From assembly GCF_037975245.1 (NCBI RefSeq), contig NC_092568.1:21602501-21666500 (forward strand): DNA of 64,000 nucleotides. Reading direction: 5' to 3'. The first letter of the stretch is position 1, and each line of letters begins with the position of its first letter. Below the pieces are notes generated by a model. That model did no database searches and was not told the origin of the DNA. It worked only from the letters and a program-made list of their open reading frames with translations. Shown here piece by piece: positions 45,256 through 60,033 of this stretch. Both the position numbers and the translations under genes were made by a program. The stretch comes from Apostichopus japonicus (lineage: Eukaryota; Echinodermata; Holothuroidea; Aspidochirotida; Stichopodidae).

Positions 45256-46268
45256 CAGTGGCGTCACCAGACTTTTCAGTCTGGGCGCACAGGGGGGGCA
45301 CCAGCATTTGATGGGGGGCACTAGGGTGGATACGGATCGCCGTCCTGGGGAAGGGGTCTAAGGGGTGGGGGTGCACCCTCCCCTTTGGAAAATTTTCGCA
45401 TACGGAGGATGGGCTAGATGCAAAATGGTGCCACATTTGATGCTAAATTCGATCTGAAGATATCTCCAGAAATTGCTATTTTTGAGGTAATGATTTTAAC
45501 AACGCGCAGAGGATATGAACCACGTGCTGTCGATATTATGCCTAACCCTATCAAAAGAACCTACATTTGTTGAATTAATGTGTGCATGACCCCCGACTCC
45601 TTTCTTGTCCTTCTCGTTTTCTCCCATTATCTATTAAGATGTAATAGGTTCCAGCATCGTTATTGGCTCCTATCAGGGATCTCACCATGCAATCCAAAGT
45701 TTGATCACACATCGAGTATGACTCAGTATGCAGGTGTGAACATTCGCCATTTGTTCCTACAAGCATCTGACCTCAAATGACCTCTGCACCCCCTACACAA
45801 CAGGGTTAATATATGGGTCCACAAATATAGGCAAGTATGGTGCCTGCGGACCCTCACATTCTCACATTTCGTCAGCTCCTAACCTGTCAACCTCAGACCA
45901 AGGCAACATACTGCAGTACCCTCCCTTCTCACAGCAGGTCCGGATTTTCGGCATTTCACAGGCATCCAATTCGCGAGAGGTAAAAGACACCCACAGACAG
46001 CAGACAAACACTCTCACCCATATGACAAATGCACACAAGCAGCATGACAATGAGTCAACTGCATTAAAAAAGGAATAGAATGAACTTGGAAGAGCTTCTT
46101 TGTCCTTATGAAAAACCAACTCAGATGATGGGAGTTGAATAAAACAAAATATATATATATTTTTTTACCAACCCAAATCTCAGATGGGGGCGGGGCACTC
46201 GGGGGGGGGGGGGCACTGGGTTTTCCAGGGGGCACGTGCCCCCTGGCCCCCCCTTGGCGACGCCACTG
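45256..46268. mobile_element. Non-autonomous hAT-like element (1013 bp)
   Basis: Starts CAGTGGCGTC and ends GACGCCACTG, flanked by a perfect 8-bp duplication TTCCCATC (45248-45255, 46269-46276). G/C-homopolymer-rich interior without a transposase. Confidence 0.85.
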
Positions 46269-48522
46269 TTCCCATCTACACCACCCCCATTTCTCTCACC
46301 CCTATAATGGTAAGCATAATTTTTGGTGACCATACACACTTCAATACATGATGGCATAGTTAATTGATCCAGTGTCTACTGAAGTAATTCCATTGAATGG
46401 TGAAAATCTGCTGGAAACATCTCACCCCTTCCCCAACCGACATTTTACACTGCTTCCTGGACATTTGTGTAGTGATGAAACAGCAACAGTGTGGGGTTAA
46501 AATAAAAGGGGTAGGGGTGTAGGGGGAGGGGTGGGTGGGTGGTAAGACACTAGGAATAGTGGTCCAATTCTTCTCCAGTTGCCTGCAAAAGTCTCCGGAC
46601 TGAACCATTTTCCACTGATTGACAATCGGAGGTGGGGAGCGGGGAGGACATGGCCCCCGGAACCCCTTTAGGCGCGCCAATGATCAGCCACTGACGATCG
46701 CCTACCAAGTGAACAGTTTTACCCTCCTTCGAATACTCTGGCACTCATCATGACAGTTTCTCTAAGTTTCGAGTTTAGATACTACATCTACCACATGAAC
46801 CAAATACACGAAGTGTCTCAAAGGATACAAAATGGCGGTGAATTGTAAGTTGTCGCAACTCTCTCTATCTACGGCACTGGTTAGGACTAACATGACAGCG
46901 CCCTCAACATAAAAACACTGGCGAGTAACATTCCATACCTGAATGTTTGAGTGGGGAATGGTGAGAGGAATTATTGTTATGCGAAGTCAACAGCAAGAGT
47001 AATGTTGTACTATTCGAAGGAGGGGATAAGGTATTCATACTGTAGAAAGGCATGGGGGAGTGGCTATCAATGGAATGAGAAGTATTTCAGGCTGAAGTCA
47101 ATGTTTACTTAAACATTTAAAACAAATGAAAATTACTTCCAAATATGTGAATAATTCATCTTCAATGTATTTATTGTCACATTTCATGCAAAGATCCTTT
47201 AAAAGACACACCTGTAACTTCAACTATGCACATGACCAGATCATCAACAAATTGTTTATTTTACACAATTGTCTTTATATTTTCAAGTAAATCTGCAGAA
47301 TACAATAACTGTAATTTGACTCTATGAGTTCCAACAATATGATGATATTAATAATTTAATGCATGTATCATTTCAATACTACAGCATGTGTACTAGTTTG
47401 TACTAGTATTCAAATCATACTTGAAAAGCAATCTGTCCCATATTTGCTATGCATTCACTGAGTTCGAGCCAATCTCAGAGCACACCAACAACACATTTTG
47501 CCTGCATAGCCTTACTCTATGCTACACGACATAAATGTTGCCCTCAATCATATCTGCTTTCTGTTTACATCTTTGGAATATGAATATGCAAAGCCTTTCT
47601 ACAATGACCAATGATAGCAATCCACTGATTGATAGGGTTAGGCTTACTGTGTACGTAGTGTATTTAAACTCCTTTGTTGATGAATAATTAGTTTGCTTCA
47701 ACCAATCACACTGCTGTATCTGGTATCAGTAAAATGACCTTATTTAATTATATCTGAAGCTGGGAAGAAGTGGCAACAGGGGAACTAATAGGTTGAAGAA
47801 GGGAGGGGGGGGGGGGGGGTGGGGAAACAAGGATTGCTCCCCATCTTATTATAGTCAGTATAGGGCATTGTCTAAATATATTGTAACAATAGTTTGTTAC
47901 AATTTTATAGTATGCTCCATAATACACCCCACTTCAACTTAATTGATTGAGAGTCTTTAAATCTCCCTCCATGCCCCTTCCCATTCCCCATCCCAGTTCA
48001 ACATAATAAATTAATAATAATAATAAGTCTTGTATAGCACAGAATCCAACCTGAACTAAATTGTCCAATGTGCTTTGTAACAGTAACCATGTAAAAATGA
48101 CCAACTTAATAACATTTAGAAACAAGGAAGGTTTTAATGAAAAAGCTTATAAAGTTTTTCAGCGAGTCCAACATTGACGAGAAACGTCAAGTCTTTGAGT
48201 TATATCAAAATCAACAATGCAACAAAATCAACAATATATTTGTTCTACACTGAATTGGACACACAGTCAGTGTCTTTGAAGCACACAGTTTATTACCATT
48301 GGATTTACTGAGGTAGCAGAGGGTTACAATGTCCCTATTTGTATTTGTGTTAAATTTATTTATTGTACATAAAATCCAGAGAAGATATCAACCTATCGTT
48401 GAAAATCATTTACAGTGCATCCAACGATCATTCCCATTTCTTGTGTTGCAATGACGCATTTCAGTTCTTCCCGCCAGTTTCAATCGTGCTCTCGTTTTAG
48501 TGCTCGCCCCAGGGGAGACTTC

Positions 48523-51500
48523 TCACTTGCTCTTCTTCGCCAACGCCTGCACATATTTCTCCAAGGCATTCTGGAAGACATCTTGGGTCAGGAAGTTGGC
48601 GGTGAAGTCGGCATCCTGGTGGAGTTTGGATTGCAACTGATTGATGGTGTCCTGCCGCATCATTTGTTTGGTCAGAGACCTCGGTCCGTCTGAAAGCAAA
48701 AAATCCAGCCAGAATGATCACGACTAATGTAGATATTTATCAGTGGCGGAGCTAGGGGTATTGGTCAGGGGGGGAGAATGGTCTGTAGGGGGCGCTTTCC
48801 ACACTATCTAAGCGGAGCGCCACCACAGGTTGGTGCAGAGCGTACAGAATTTTTTTTGAGTAGAGATACTCCCTAGATCGCCAGAAATCACCCTTTCAGG
48901 GCCTCGCTAATTTGCAGACAAACGAAGAATAAATAGTTGTCATCACCATTTTGTCAGAAAATAACACCAACAAAATGTGAAAAATGTCAATAGGTATTTG
49001 AGAGAGCAATAAAAAAGTCAATAATCGCGAATAAGTAAAGAGTGGTAAAAAGCTGAAAAGGGTGCCAGCAGTCCATTTGAGTCCGTCAGGGGTGTGGGGG
49101 TGGCATCCGCCCCCTCTGACTGTATGGACGCTCCGCCACTGATATTTATAACGATTAAAACAGGACCGGAACGTCATTTGTGCTGTAGTAGTTCTCATTG
49201 ACTTTTACAAAGTGCCTTGCACCACCTATCATAGGGCCGGACAACATGAAAAGCAAACCATTCCTGGTTGTCTGCGTGTATACCAGCAGTAAAAGCTAGA
49301 TATTTACACAAATTAAAATGCTGTTGCCCTTCACAACTCTGTCCTCCGGCAAATAATGAATGCTTCTAACTCACAAATCGAATTCTAGAAAATATTCATC
49401 TATTTGAGTGCTAAAAAGGTTCATATGAGATTAATATCTCTTGTTCCTGCACACATTCTTTGATCCCACTACCATCCGATGAATGTTACTGAATGAATGT
49501 TGAATGAATGTTACTAACTTTGGTCCAAATAGTAGTAAAGCTCTACAGAATAAAATCTGTTAAAACAAATATTTCCTATTACATTCTTCTTTTGTTTTTC
49601 TTCTCATTTTTTAACCTTACACGACCCCAAATGATCGTCTATCTTCTCGTGTGAATATTCATAAAGCTGAATATGGGCAACGATGATGTTACTAAATAAA
49701 ATCACTGGTTGAAAACCACATGTCACATATTATTCGTAATTCTCCAACTTCCTTGTCTGTTTCCTGTTGGTTTTTCATTGATAAATTTACTGTAGTTGGC
49801 AAAACAATTTGTAACCCCAGCTGGGTATCTCAATGTCAAACTGACCCAAAATTTAACAAAATAACCCACAAGAATGCTGTACATACCTCGCCAACAAAAT
49901 GGAGGGAATGAATTACAAACTCACGAATCGGAAGGGGTCGAGGAAGGGAGTAGTGTTATATAAACCAGTCCCGACTTGAAAATCACTAAATTTCAAGAGT
50001 GGCGTCACTCAAGGAAATTCGTCAAGTGTACCCGATAGGGAATCGAGTAAATGACAGAAGTCGAGTCACGAAACTTACTGGGCGATGACTCAACTCCACC
50101 TTCAATGGTAGGGAATTATTACAACACTAGAAGGAAGCAAGTGTTAGCTGCTATGGTTGAACTTCCTGTTAACACTTACATGGCAGTTTTAAATAATCTT
50201 TGATGAATTCCCTGCATGATGGTATGATTTGATCCATGGGTGCTACCACATCGACCAGACCTATTTCTTTGGCTTGTGGAGGTGTGAACATCTTCCCTGA
50301 GAAGGAAAAGAAAACCATCCAAAAGGTTCAGTGATTATTTTACAAAATAAGAAAGACTGTTACAGCATAATAGCACATCCCATCCAAAGCTGACAAGATT
50401 AGGCAGTTTTGGACATGTTGAACATTAGGTTAAAACCACTCAAAGCATTTTGTATTCATGAATTTGTCAAATTTGGTGGTATTTTGTATAATGCACCTGG
50501 CAACAACAGACTGAATGATGTCATCACCGCAATTTAGCTGAAAATGATTTGTTTTTTTAAAGTCTCTTTAGCTCACTTATTCACAAAGTATATCAAAAAA
50601 TATTACATCAAAATTAGCTGAATTTCACCGCTTGTTTCATTACGTATTCTTACAGAACGATATCTTATTCTTTGGTTTAACCCCGAGTGATGTCCCTTCT
50701 GAAATGAGACCAGAATCATGCCGATATCTGGTAACATTCTTTTGATCTCTAGTAAAACATTATGGGTTTTTAGTGTACAAGTAAAATGACTTCCGTTTAA
50801 ATACCTTCTTGCAAAGCTCTGTCCGTTTCTCTGAATCCGATTACATTTTGCATAGTATTCTTCATCCAGATTGGAGCCACAATACCCTGAAAATGTTGAA
50901 AAGCAAAGAAATTTGTGCTGCAATGAGGGGTTTGATGACAAATAGATGAACACAATCGAAAACATTGCTCCTTGGTATCTGGTGTGCTATAATTTTGGTT
51001 GGTCCCTCGGGATCATGCCGCATAGAACTTAAAGGATCGTATTCACTGTCCTGTGTGTACATAGGTCAAATGTGAGGTTACATGATCTGCATAATGCCAA
51101 CCATGATAAATTCTCGCATAATAACTGGGTTATACTATAAACTTGTAGTGGAGAATTATTATCTTTATTCCTTCATAATACAAAATTGCCACAATATTGG
51201 GCAATAATTTTTATAACAAACTGGAACATTGAATTGAAAGTTATGTTCCTCTTTAAAGCCATCAGTGAATAGGGAAGAAAATTTAAAAAGAATAAAAGCA
51301 AATACAGTATATTGATATTCAAGTGAACACATCAGCAGTTAGTGCCTGTCTGCTAATGAATATTTCAAACACAAAGCAGCGGCTGATTTGCTTAGGCATA
51401 GTTATCAACATAAGCAATAGTATGATAGTATTTTTTTGACGTAAATGGGGAGAATTGAAGCGAGATGTTTTGTTTCGTTCTAGCAAAACACAAGCAGTCT

Positions 51501-54500
51501 TGACTACACCACATCAGTTTTATTCCAGATATTTATGTGAAGGTGTTTGTGGTCGTTCCATCACATCTTACCGTATACAAAGATGTTCAGCCTACACTTA
51601 TTTTTATATGTAAAGTGTTCAGTTAAACAGAGTTATTTTAGTACAAGGCTATATCATTTCAAAATGTATAAACGATCATGATTGTGTATGTTTTCTCTCT
51701 TGTATATATCAAACCCTATCAGGATCACAAACTGGATTGATATGAAACCATGTTTTGCAGTTTGCATAATCATAAATTCTGATGTCACTTACGCTACCGC
51801 ACAGCTTACTTGGCAACTTGCTGTGCAGCAGGTTCTGGTTTGTGATGGGTAGCAGTTACAGAGGTGGTGTGGGACACCAGGTAGCACCCGACATTGCTTC
51901 AGTCATGGTTCAAAACCCCAACAATCCTCTTACCTTCATTGGTGGTATGCAAATTATAATGCTTGTATATTACACAGTCAGAACAATGCAAAATCCAAAT
52001 CCAACTCTCAAGTGCAAGTAAAAATAAATGGAAAAGTAAGAAAAAGGACTTTCTATGGCTTTTTGTGATAACATGGATATTTTATAGGGATCTTGAAACT
52101 ATAAGTAAAGTTTGTGAGTTCATTATTATTTACAAAAAGAAGTTGATAAGTGAGTGCTATGATGTCGTGAGCACAATTGTTATAGAGACACTCTGAGTAT
52201 ATATAAAATTATATAAAATATTTTTAATATTTTAATAATTGTCCGTCAACATTATACCATGACTTGACACACTAAACTTTACAATGAGCTCATTTGAGTG
52301 GTCCAGAGGAGCTGGTGGAGGGAAAAATTTGCACCTCAGCAATTGTTAACATCCCTAAGATCAAGCAAAAGTGATTCCCTAAGTCTATGTGCAGGAATAT
52401 TTACCACTTTTGTCTCATTTAGTCCAATTCCATATTTCCCTTCTGCCATCACTCTATGGTCACATGACAATGCCAAGAGACAACCACCGGCTGGACTATT
52501 ACCCTGTTTGATATGAAATCAAAAATAAACATGAAATTTCAACTTTCTTTCAACAAGTTCCGTTTTTCTTTTCTTTTTATCATTTTCAAATATTAGAAAT
52601 TAAAGGTACAAATCATTTTTCCTGTAAGACCATAAACTAAGGAACAAATTTAAGTATCACATCACTCCTGCTTTAATACACTTTTATCTAGATATAATAT
52701 ACAACACAAAAAATAAAAGGGAGGAAGAAACAAAAACAGCTGACGGTCAGGTTCGGTCAAGATATCTTTACTGATTCTCTGCTATAGACTTCCTCAACTA
52801 TAAAGGCATTCCTTGGTTGGTCCACTCTTTGACACCTCAGACAACCTACAAAATGAGATGAACAATTCATCCCAAACTTAACAATTACAAAAACAATAAT
52901 AGATGTCCTTATGTAACTTCTATGTACTTAGAAAATATCTTAAATATTACACACAACACCAATTAATTATTTTATTTGACACTATATGGAGTATTGGGTT
53001 ATGGCATCTATGGTTAAGTACTGTAGGCCACCGCCTAGGTCCCCGTGTGTAGGTAAATTTCCTGCAAATTCACATGAGGCTTCTTCATTGGGCACAGACA
53101 GTAGATTCACCCTCATGTCAAGTGTATATATATATCAATGTATCATACATTCCCCAACCATTTGACGAATGATATTGACTTCCAGGACATCAATGATGAC
53201 TTTTCAAAAATGAAATCCAGAAACAGGTTAATTTGTCCTAAAAAAAAATGATGGCATATGTCCCAACATTGTCATTATCCAGCCTGACTATATTGTCAAA
53301 AATGAACAGTAAAGAGCTGTTTTTTTTACGGGGATCATTACATGGGCATTACCTTTGCTATTGTACAAGTAAAGCTGAGCTGCCTTTATATCAGAGCAAA
53401 GTTAATTTCCAAAATACAGATCCATGTTCCTCGAATGTACTTACATTAATTCCTGCCACAGTGATCAGGGGGTTCCCGTAAAGTGTTATCCATGCCTTTT
53501 GAAAGCTGGACCAAAAGGCGTAAATTTCGTCATATGTCCTGCCGTACATTGATAAAAGGTCGAGTCCTGCGCTGAAAATACCCGGTAACCCCTGGTAACG
53601 GGAGAAAGATATACGGACAAAAAGGTTTTCTCAAGATGACTGTTGAAAAGTAGTGAAATCAACCAAACGGTTGGTGAACATACATAAACGAGACATTTCA
53701 TAAGTTGACTAGGGGAAGGGCAGGGTTTCACATTTGATTAACTGTCCCTGTTTAATACAGGTCGATGCTTCAGATGCATCGGTTAGGTTTGTCCTGGGGA
53801 GCGTTGTGGTCAAGTGGTTAAGGCAGTGGACTTGTGATCGAAGGATTGAAGGTTCGAGTCCTGGCCAGATCATTGAGTTGTGTCCTTGGGCAAGGAACTT
53901 TATCTCCATTGCCTCTCTTCAACCAGGTGTATAAATGGGGACCTCTGAGATAAAAATTCTCCCTACCCTCTACCCCCCCCCACCCCGCCCTGTCCACATC
54001 TAAGCATCACACTACTCTCCTAGAGAACCAACCAACATATGAAAATAATGCATGAAAATGACACGCTTTCATGAATTGTACTGTAAGTGAAGTATGTGGT
54101 TTCAATAATTACAATAACATATAATAATTAATAAAATATAATAATTATATCAATAATTACAGCACAGGGAGAACAATGGTTTTATGTTCAACCAGACCTA
54201 TGCATGCATGAAAGACTTTAGTACTGTAGGGACTTTATCCAAACTAAATTTTGTTGCATTTACCAACCAAAGATAAAGTTACACGTTCGTCCTCAAAAGT
54301 GTTCCTAACTTCCTACATTTCTTAATATTTTTGTTCTCCAGGCAAGGACCATTGTTCTCTTCACACATTAACCCACATTGTCACACCCTTGTGCACAGTT
54401 GATCTCAGCACCCCTTTCATCTCCTTGGCTGTTTAATCTCCTGTGTTCATTCTACTTTGACTCAATTCATTGTTCATTCGTCCAAATCCAGTTGTCTGTC

Positions 54501-55914
54501 CATATGTCTAGTTACAAGGTGTCCTTAATCTGTTTTTGTTTCAGTTTTGCCTCTGAAGAAGATCATGGCAAGACATCATGCCCTCTACCTTATTAGCATA
54601 TTTACTTGCAGTAGATAAACAATTTGTAAACAAAGGTAAAAATAAACATAAAAGATTACCAAGTGCAAGAAGTCAATTTTCTGTTTTGTGAAGTAGCATT
54701 CAAGGAACTTATTTTTGTCACTTCTGAAATATATTGATTCCTGGGAACACAAACTACTTATATATATCTTTGCATTTTTATAGTAATTTGCCCATTTTGA
54801 ATAGCATTTTGCTCTGAGATGCTCAAGATAAATTCATCTCTGAAGTAACCTGTATATATGTATGTAAGTAAAATAGTGATCTAAACAGAGCTGTGTCAGT
54901 GTATAGCAACACAATCTCTCAGACTTTGGACATAATTCTGAGATGATGTAAATCTGCTACTCACAGATGTAAGAATTGCTGCTTTGTACTTCTTGTTACC
55001 TGCCAGACCTTCAAATGCTGTTGCCAGTTCTTGGAGATGATCTGAACACAGGCTGTTTACTGGTTTCTTCTGCATCGTTACGATGGCAACATCTATCAAA
55101 ACAAAGTACCGTGACGAATCATACATATACACGAATATGTAAAAAATTGTACACGTAGGCAAACAGCTATCACGAATGGTATTCTTGAAGGTAATATGGC
55201 AATGTAAGGACTGTTATGCTTAAAAAAAAAAAAAAAAATCTGAAATGATTTGCAAAATAAAACTGTTTATCATTTCATCTTCAATAAAATTTGGTAATTA
55301 GAGACATAAAAAAATTTAAAAAAGAGGCTAAAACAGTGAGTAGGAAGGAACATACTATAGTAGTCAAAGGACAAAACAAATTTGCATAATTAATACAGCA
55401 TCAATACTGATAACTGTGCTGCATATCAGGAATAAATTTCTTCATAAAAACTGCTGTAGAAACATTTCAAGTACAAAGACTGTAGCACAACTTTTCAAAC
55501 TATCCGATATCTCTGAAACAGAGTGAGACTTCTCTGGCCTATTTGGAACAATTTTTCTTCACAGATTAAGTCTATCATGCAAGCTATGTACAAACAAACT
55601 TTCGGTTTGCTGCTCTTTCAAAATTTTTTTTTTTTTAAAAACAATAAATTTTGTGATTACAAGATCATTTTGCATGCCAGGAACTGCGACATTGCAGACA
55701 AAGCCAACATGAACCTCTGACAACTTCAAGTTGCCCATTCAGGTAAAGTACTTCAAAGTCACACAGTAAGAAAAAGATACTTACTTTCCATCTCTGAATC
55801 TTGTTCAACTTTGACATAATTTTGGTCATTTGAAAACCATCGTGGATTTCCAACCGATGTGATTGGTAAAAGTCTCAGTCTCAGACAACCTCTTCCAATC
55901 TGTTGTGGCAACAT
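48523..55914 (-). CDS. ECI1: Enoyl-CoA delta isomerase 1, mitochondrial (ECI1 copy 4)
   Basis: Join(48523..48689, 50180..50296, 50805..50886, 52405..52503, 53445..53591, 54965..55092, 55785..55914) on the minus strand; 870 bp, 289 aa, all GT-AG and in phase. Role as for copy 1: isomerisation of unsaturated enoyl-CoA in mitochondria. This copy is closest to the textbook family: an Arg-rich presequence (MLPQQIGRGCLRLRLLP), AAILTS, GIFSAGLDL, NSPAGGCLLALSCDHRV with the canonical PAGG loop, and GLNETKVGIVAPIWMK with the catalytic Glu. The C-terminus ends in LAKKSK. A splice acceptor lies 8 nt before the ATG. A plausible donor at 57441-57442 (CAG|GTATGC on the minus strand) could close a 5' UTR exon, but this is unproven. 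Introns contain a hAT-like element (48741-49141) and a tRNA-derived SINE (about 53796-54000). Confidence 0.92.
48741..49141. mobile_element. Non-autonomous hAT-like element (401 bp)
   Basis: Starts CAGTGGCGGAGC and ends GCTCCGCCACTG, flanked by a perfect 8-bp duplication ATATTTAT (48733-48740, 49142-49149). Contains the family hairpin at about 48806-48851. In the last intron of ECI copy 4. Confidence 0.9.
53796..54000 (+). mobile_element. tRNA-derived SINE in an intron of ECI copy 4
   Basis: Head with A-box-like TGGTCAAGTGGTTAAGG and B-box GGTTCGAGTCC, resembling tRNA-Ser, then a body with CCTTGGGCAAGGAACTTTA and GTGTATAAATGGGGACC, of a kind common in marine invertebrate SINEs. The exact ends are unclear. 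Confidence 0.65.
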
Positions 55915-55921
55915 CTTTGCC

Positions 55922-58684
55922 CTGCAAGTGAAGAAGCAAAGTTAGCTGGGTTAAGACCTTTCCTATCCATTTTCATTTTCAAATGAAAAAAAAATAGCCT
56001 TCTTTGAATATCCAGATGTGTAGACATCAGACCACCAGGTGCTCCCTCCCAAAATTTAGCCATTTTCACCTCTGAATAATGCATGATGCATACACATAAA
56101 TACAAACACAGGGTTATCAAAAAGGCTTTCTCATATGTTGGTAGAAAAGATAACAAACCCTTAACTAGTTGTGTATAAGTACAGTACATTATTTAAAACT
56201 TGGCCACATGGAATGATCAACAAGAACTAAAACCCAATACTACATTCGGTTGACACAATTCTCTTGAAAATCAAGAGTTTCATTTCTCAGAGAGAAGAAA
56301 GTCTCCCAACTTCTATACAAGCAATTCATGTTTACAAATGAAAGTACACATATATGTATAGTCACTATGCTTGAAAGATGGTGCAACAATCGTTACATTA
56401 TATAATTGCAAAACAATATGGTACACCATGTAATATATATGCCTTCTTAAAAGCTCTGTGTATCCAAGTCTATAATTGCAAGTGCTTACATAAATGTACA
56501 GGTTAAAATCATGATCTCATTGGTATTTTCCTGAATTACTGACCTGTTACAAAATATAACCATTACTGTACACTCTTATGGGAGTAGCCCAATATTTGCT
56601 GACAAGCAGGATACCAAGGCTTATATAGTATACATGAACAGAATTAACACCATTTTTTTATTGACAAATCTTTTTACACAACTTATCATGTGTTTATTTA
56701 TTCTTAATATTGTATAGTTTAAATGTGTGTAAGCTTTGTAACAATATTCACATTGTGCAATAGCCTAGGCGTCGTCTAGTCTAGAATCTACCGGAACTTT
56801 GCCTTGCCTAGGTTGCCTAAAGACAAACTGTTAGTTGTGTTACTTGGGCCTGACGTTTCGATCCAAGCAAGATCTGCTTCAGAGGCTAAAAAATCATGGG
56901 ACATTTGGATTCTGCTAGGATATAAACGTCTTGCCCACTTACTTTAACACAGGCTCTTTACAGCAGTTGTGTTACCTGTTAAACCTAGCCTGAGTCCTAG
57001 GCTAAGTTAGGCTAGCCTACAGTAAGTTCGGTTCTAACTTCACAAGCTTTTGCCTGGCAGGTTTTCCATAAAAATAACTGTTGATGATTAAATAACTACT
57101 TCGTCGCCTGCAGTTAATCACTATATAACGACAATACTCGTGTGTTTGGGGGAAAAATTAAAATATAATATACGCAATTAGCTTGTAACAGTGTCAATGT
57201 CACTTTCTAAATTGATTGCGCTATAACTTAGACTGAGGCTATAGCCTAGGCATACTACAGCGACGTTCTGTGGTATGACGTTATACTACTGTAGCCTAGG
57301 CTGGGTTCAATTAGATTTGCAAGAAAAGTAAGCGCTGAACCAAATGAGCGAAAGAAATTAACTTAATGTTTCAAACATATTTTTGGATATACCAGACAAC
57401 TTTCCTGTTAATAACTAGGTCTGCATGACAAAGGCATACCTGGTAATACGTTATTTCAACTTTGGATCTGCTTTGGGATGTTCGTAGTGGATCGAGTACA
57501 TGTACTAGTTTGAACAGAGAAACTATTTCCAGAGGCTCATTGAACATATATATGCCCTATGTGGAGTGTTTGCTGTGGTACCGTTCCTCATTTAATTCAT
57601 TTAAACGGAGGAGAACTAGGGAATTGAAGGGGAAGGGGTGACGGATTCGCATTCAGTGTCATAACCAGGAGGTAGGAAGCTTCAAAAAACCGGCTCCTAC
57701 CGCCCTGGTCATGACTTGTTTGTCCATGAGCCCACGTTTTTGCTCAGAACTAACATAAACTTGAAAAAGAAAGCAATGGCAGTTCGCCAGACTTTGGTTG
57801 ACAGTCTTTACGACAACATTTGGTCACCAATAGTCCAGGCAAATGATCCGCTTTGATTGCATATAATTAACATCAGGGGCGACTCAAGTGATGACTGCGT
57901 CTGCATGTACAAATGTAATTGTGACATGCCAAAAGTCACTGGTGCCAGCCCAGATCATAGCCTATAAGGCATGTGTAGAAATGTACTACAATCATTTTTT
58001 GAGCCTCTATCAAACCATCAATCAAAGTTATCTCACTTTCTGTCGGTAGCCCGCCGCAGACCAAAGAGGATTAATTCCAAAGTCAGGAGGAAAGTATAAC
58101 ACTTTAATTGCTTCAAATAATCTTTCTGCACGCATTAGGCTATTAATTTGTCAAACGCATGCAGGTGATGTTGAGTTGGGTGCTGTATGATGTGTCGTTG
58201 AATTGACATTTTGGGGTATTGGTAATAATTGATCGACTTTAAGACATCAAACGTGATTTGATGTTGGAGGCCAATACAAACAATTGTCTACAATTCAGAT
58301 CTAGACGTTAGGCGTACTGTTATTTATCTGAGAGCTGTACATTTGAACATCACAGGCGGCATCGAGCTCAGTGGTGATGACACAGGATGTGACATTATTT
58401 CAATTTATCGTGATCTTAAAATTAAAATGGATAATGTACTCCTGAGTGCATACACACACACACACACACATGTTTGTGTTTCATTCAGACCGAGGACCCC
58501 ATTGTATTTTCCATTGTTCAAATCCACGTACCCTAACTTTAACAATACCCCATACAATAGAATTCTTCCGAGGACGTGGTGATTCTTTAGAAATCACAAC
58601 CGAGGACCTGAAATTCTTTTGTTCAAGTCCTCGGTCAGATAGCAAAACAAACGCACCCATGTTTGTCACCCACGCACACACGCG

Positions 58685-58722
<38 letters not shown>

Positions 58723-60000
58723 AACATATATATATGTATACATATATATATATTTATATATATGAATATATATATTTATATATATATATTCATATATATA
58801 AATATATATATATATATATATTCATATTTGTGTGTGTGGGGGGGGGGGGCATGTTCAGTTTGTTTCTAGCTTTCTTATAGTTTTCGCAATAACATAATAT
58901 AATTGAGAAAGAAATTGTTCACAATTTCCTCGTGAAACTTTCAACCATACACTGTCTTGTTCTTTGCTATAATGCAGGCGTTCCCAAATTAATGAATGAA
59001 GTGTTGAACAAACAAAAGAACATTTGCTATTAAGACTTATATCATATGATTTATAATAACCATACAACGATATATGTGAACAGATTTGTCATTACGTTTA
59101 TTGTCACATCACTAATAAAAGAAATTACCATGAATAACTAGTTATGAGCTAATGGTTGAATGGTAAGAAATAATTCATTAGTAGCTAATGACTTGGATAC
59201 TGTACACAGTCTAAAATAAAGAAGTAAAACAATACAAAGGGAGCTTTCTTACTCAGTTATATAAACATCCAAGTTAAATAATGCAATGCGTACCTCACGT
59301 GATACCAGAAAATACCATTAAATATTTCGGGGATGAATGATTACATAAATATTTAAATGGTGCTTCCATGACAAATCGATCAAAGTATTAATGGTTTATG
59401 TACGTCTTATAATGAGATGTCTTGTGAGACGCTAGGGACGAAACAGTCAAAAGTTATTAAACCAATCCCATGCATGTAACGGAAGGCAGATAGCCTACAT
59501 GTGTGTTAGAAGGGGTAATAAATATACGTATATGCTTCCAGTTGTGTACGTATATATAGAATAGGCCATGTCATTAATACTATTGGCACTGGTAATGGTG
59601 TTCTTATAAAGCTCAGCAACGTGTAAAATGAAGACCAATCCCAAAGTATGTATGTATGTAGTTACTAGAAAGCCATTACTGTAACATGTTAATTGTTACT
59701 TAATTTATTTCCTGCAGTGTAGATGGCTTTCATATACCTCTTATACAGGTTTCGTTTGCTTACTTATGGTGGTATTTGATGTCTCATTTACTTATGTTCT
59801 TACTTGGAATAACACGTGTTAAGTTCTTAACCATGTTTGTATAATATTTTTGGAAGTCTCTTATTCTTGCAGCAGACAATTTAATGAACACTACAGTTTC
59901 TTGTTTGAAGAACCATCTCCGGTTCTCTGAAAACGCCATGCGAGAAAAAGCATTACATCACTATTGTAATCACTTACATCATCCAGCTCAATAAACATAA
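55922..60000. other. 5' region of ECI copy 4 and gene-free DNA
   Basis: 55922 to about 57442 is probably the first intron of ECI copy 4 if the donor at 57441-57442 is used. It holds a short penelope-like motif (56850-56885) and an imperfect hairpin (57659-57716). From 58850 to 60000 I see nothing. Confidence 0.4.
58440..58850. repeat. (CA)n and (TA)n tracts around a GACCGAGGAC repeat
   Basis: (CA)n at 58450-58470 and 58674-58702, (TA)n-type repeats to about 58825, then TGTG and a G run. In between, GACCGAGGACC (58488), CCGAGGAC (58567 and 58600) and its inverse GTCCTCGGTC (58637) recur. Confidence 0.7.
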
Positions 60001-60033
60001 AAAACATTCGCACTAAAATAAATCTTCATTGTT

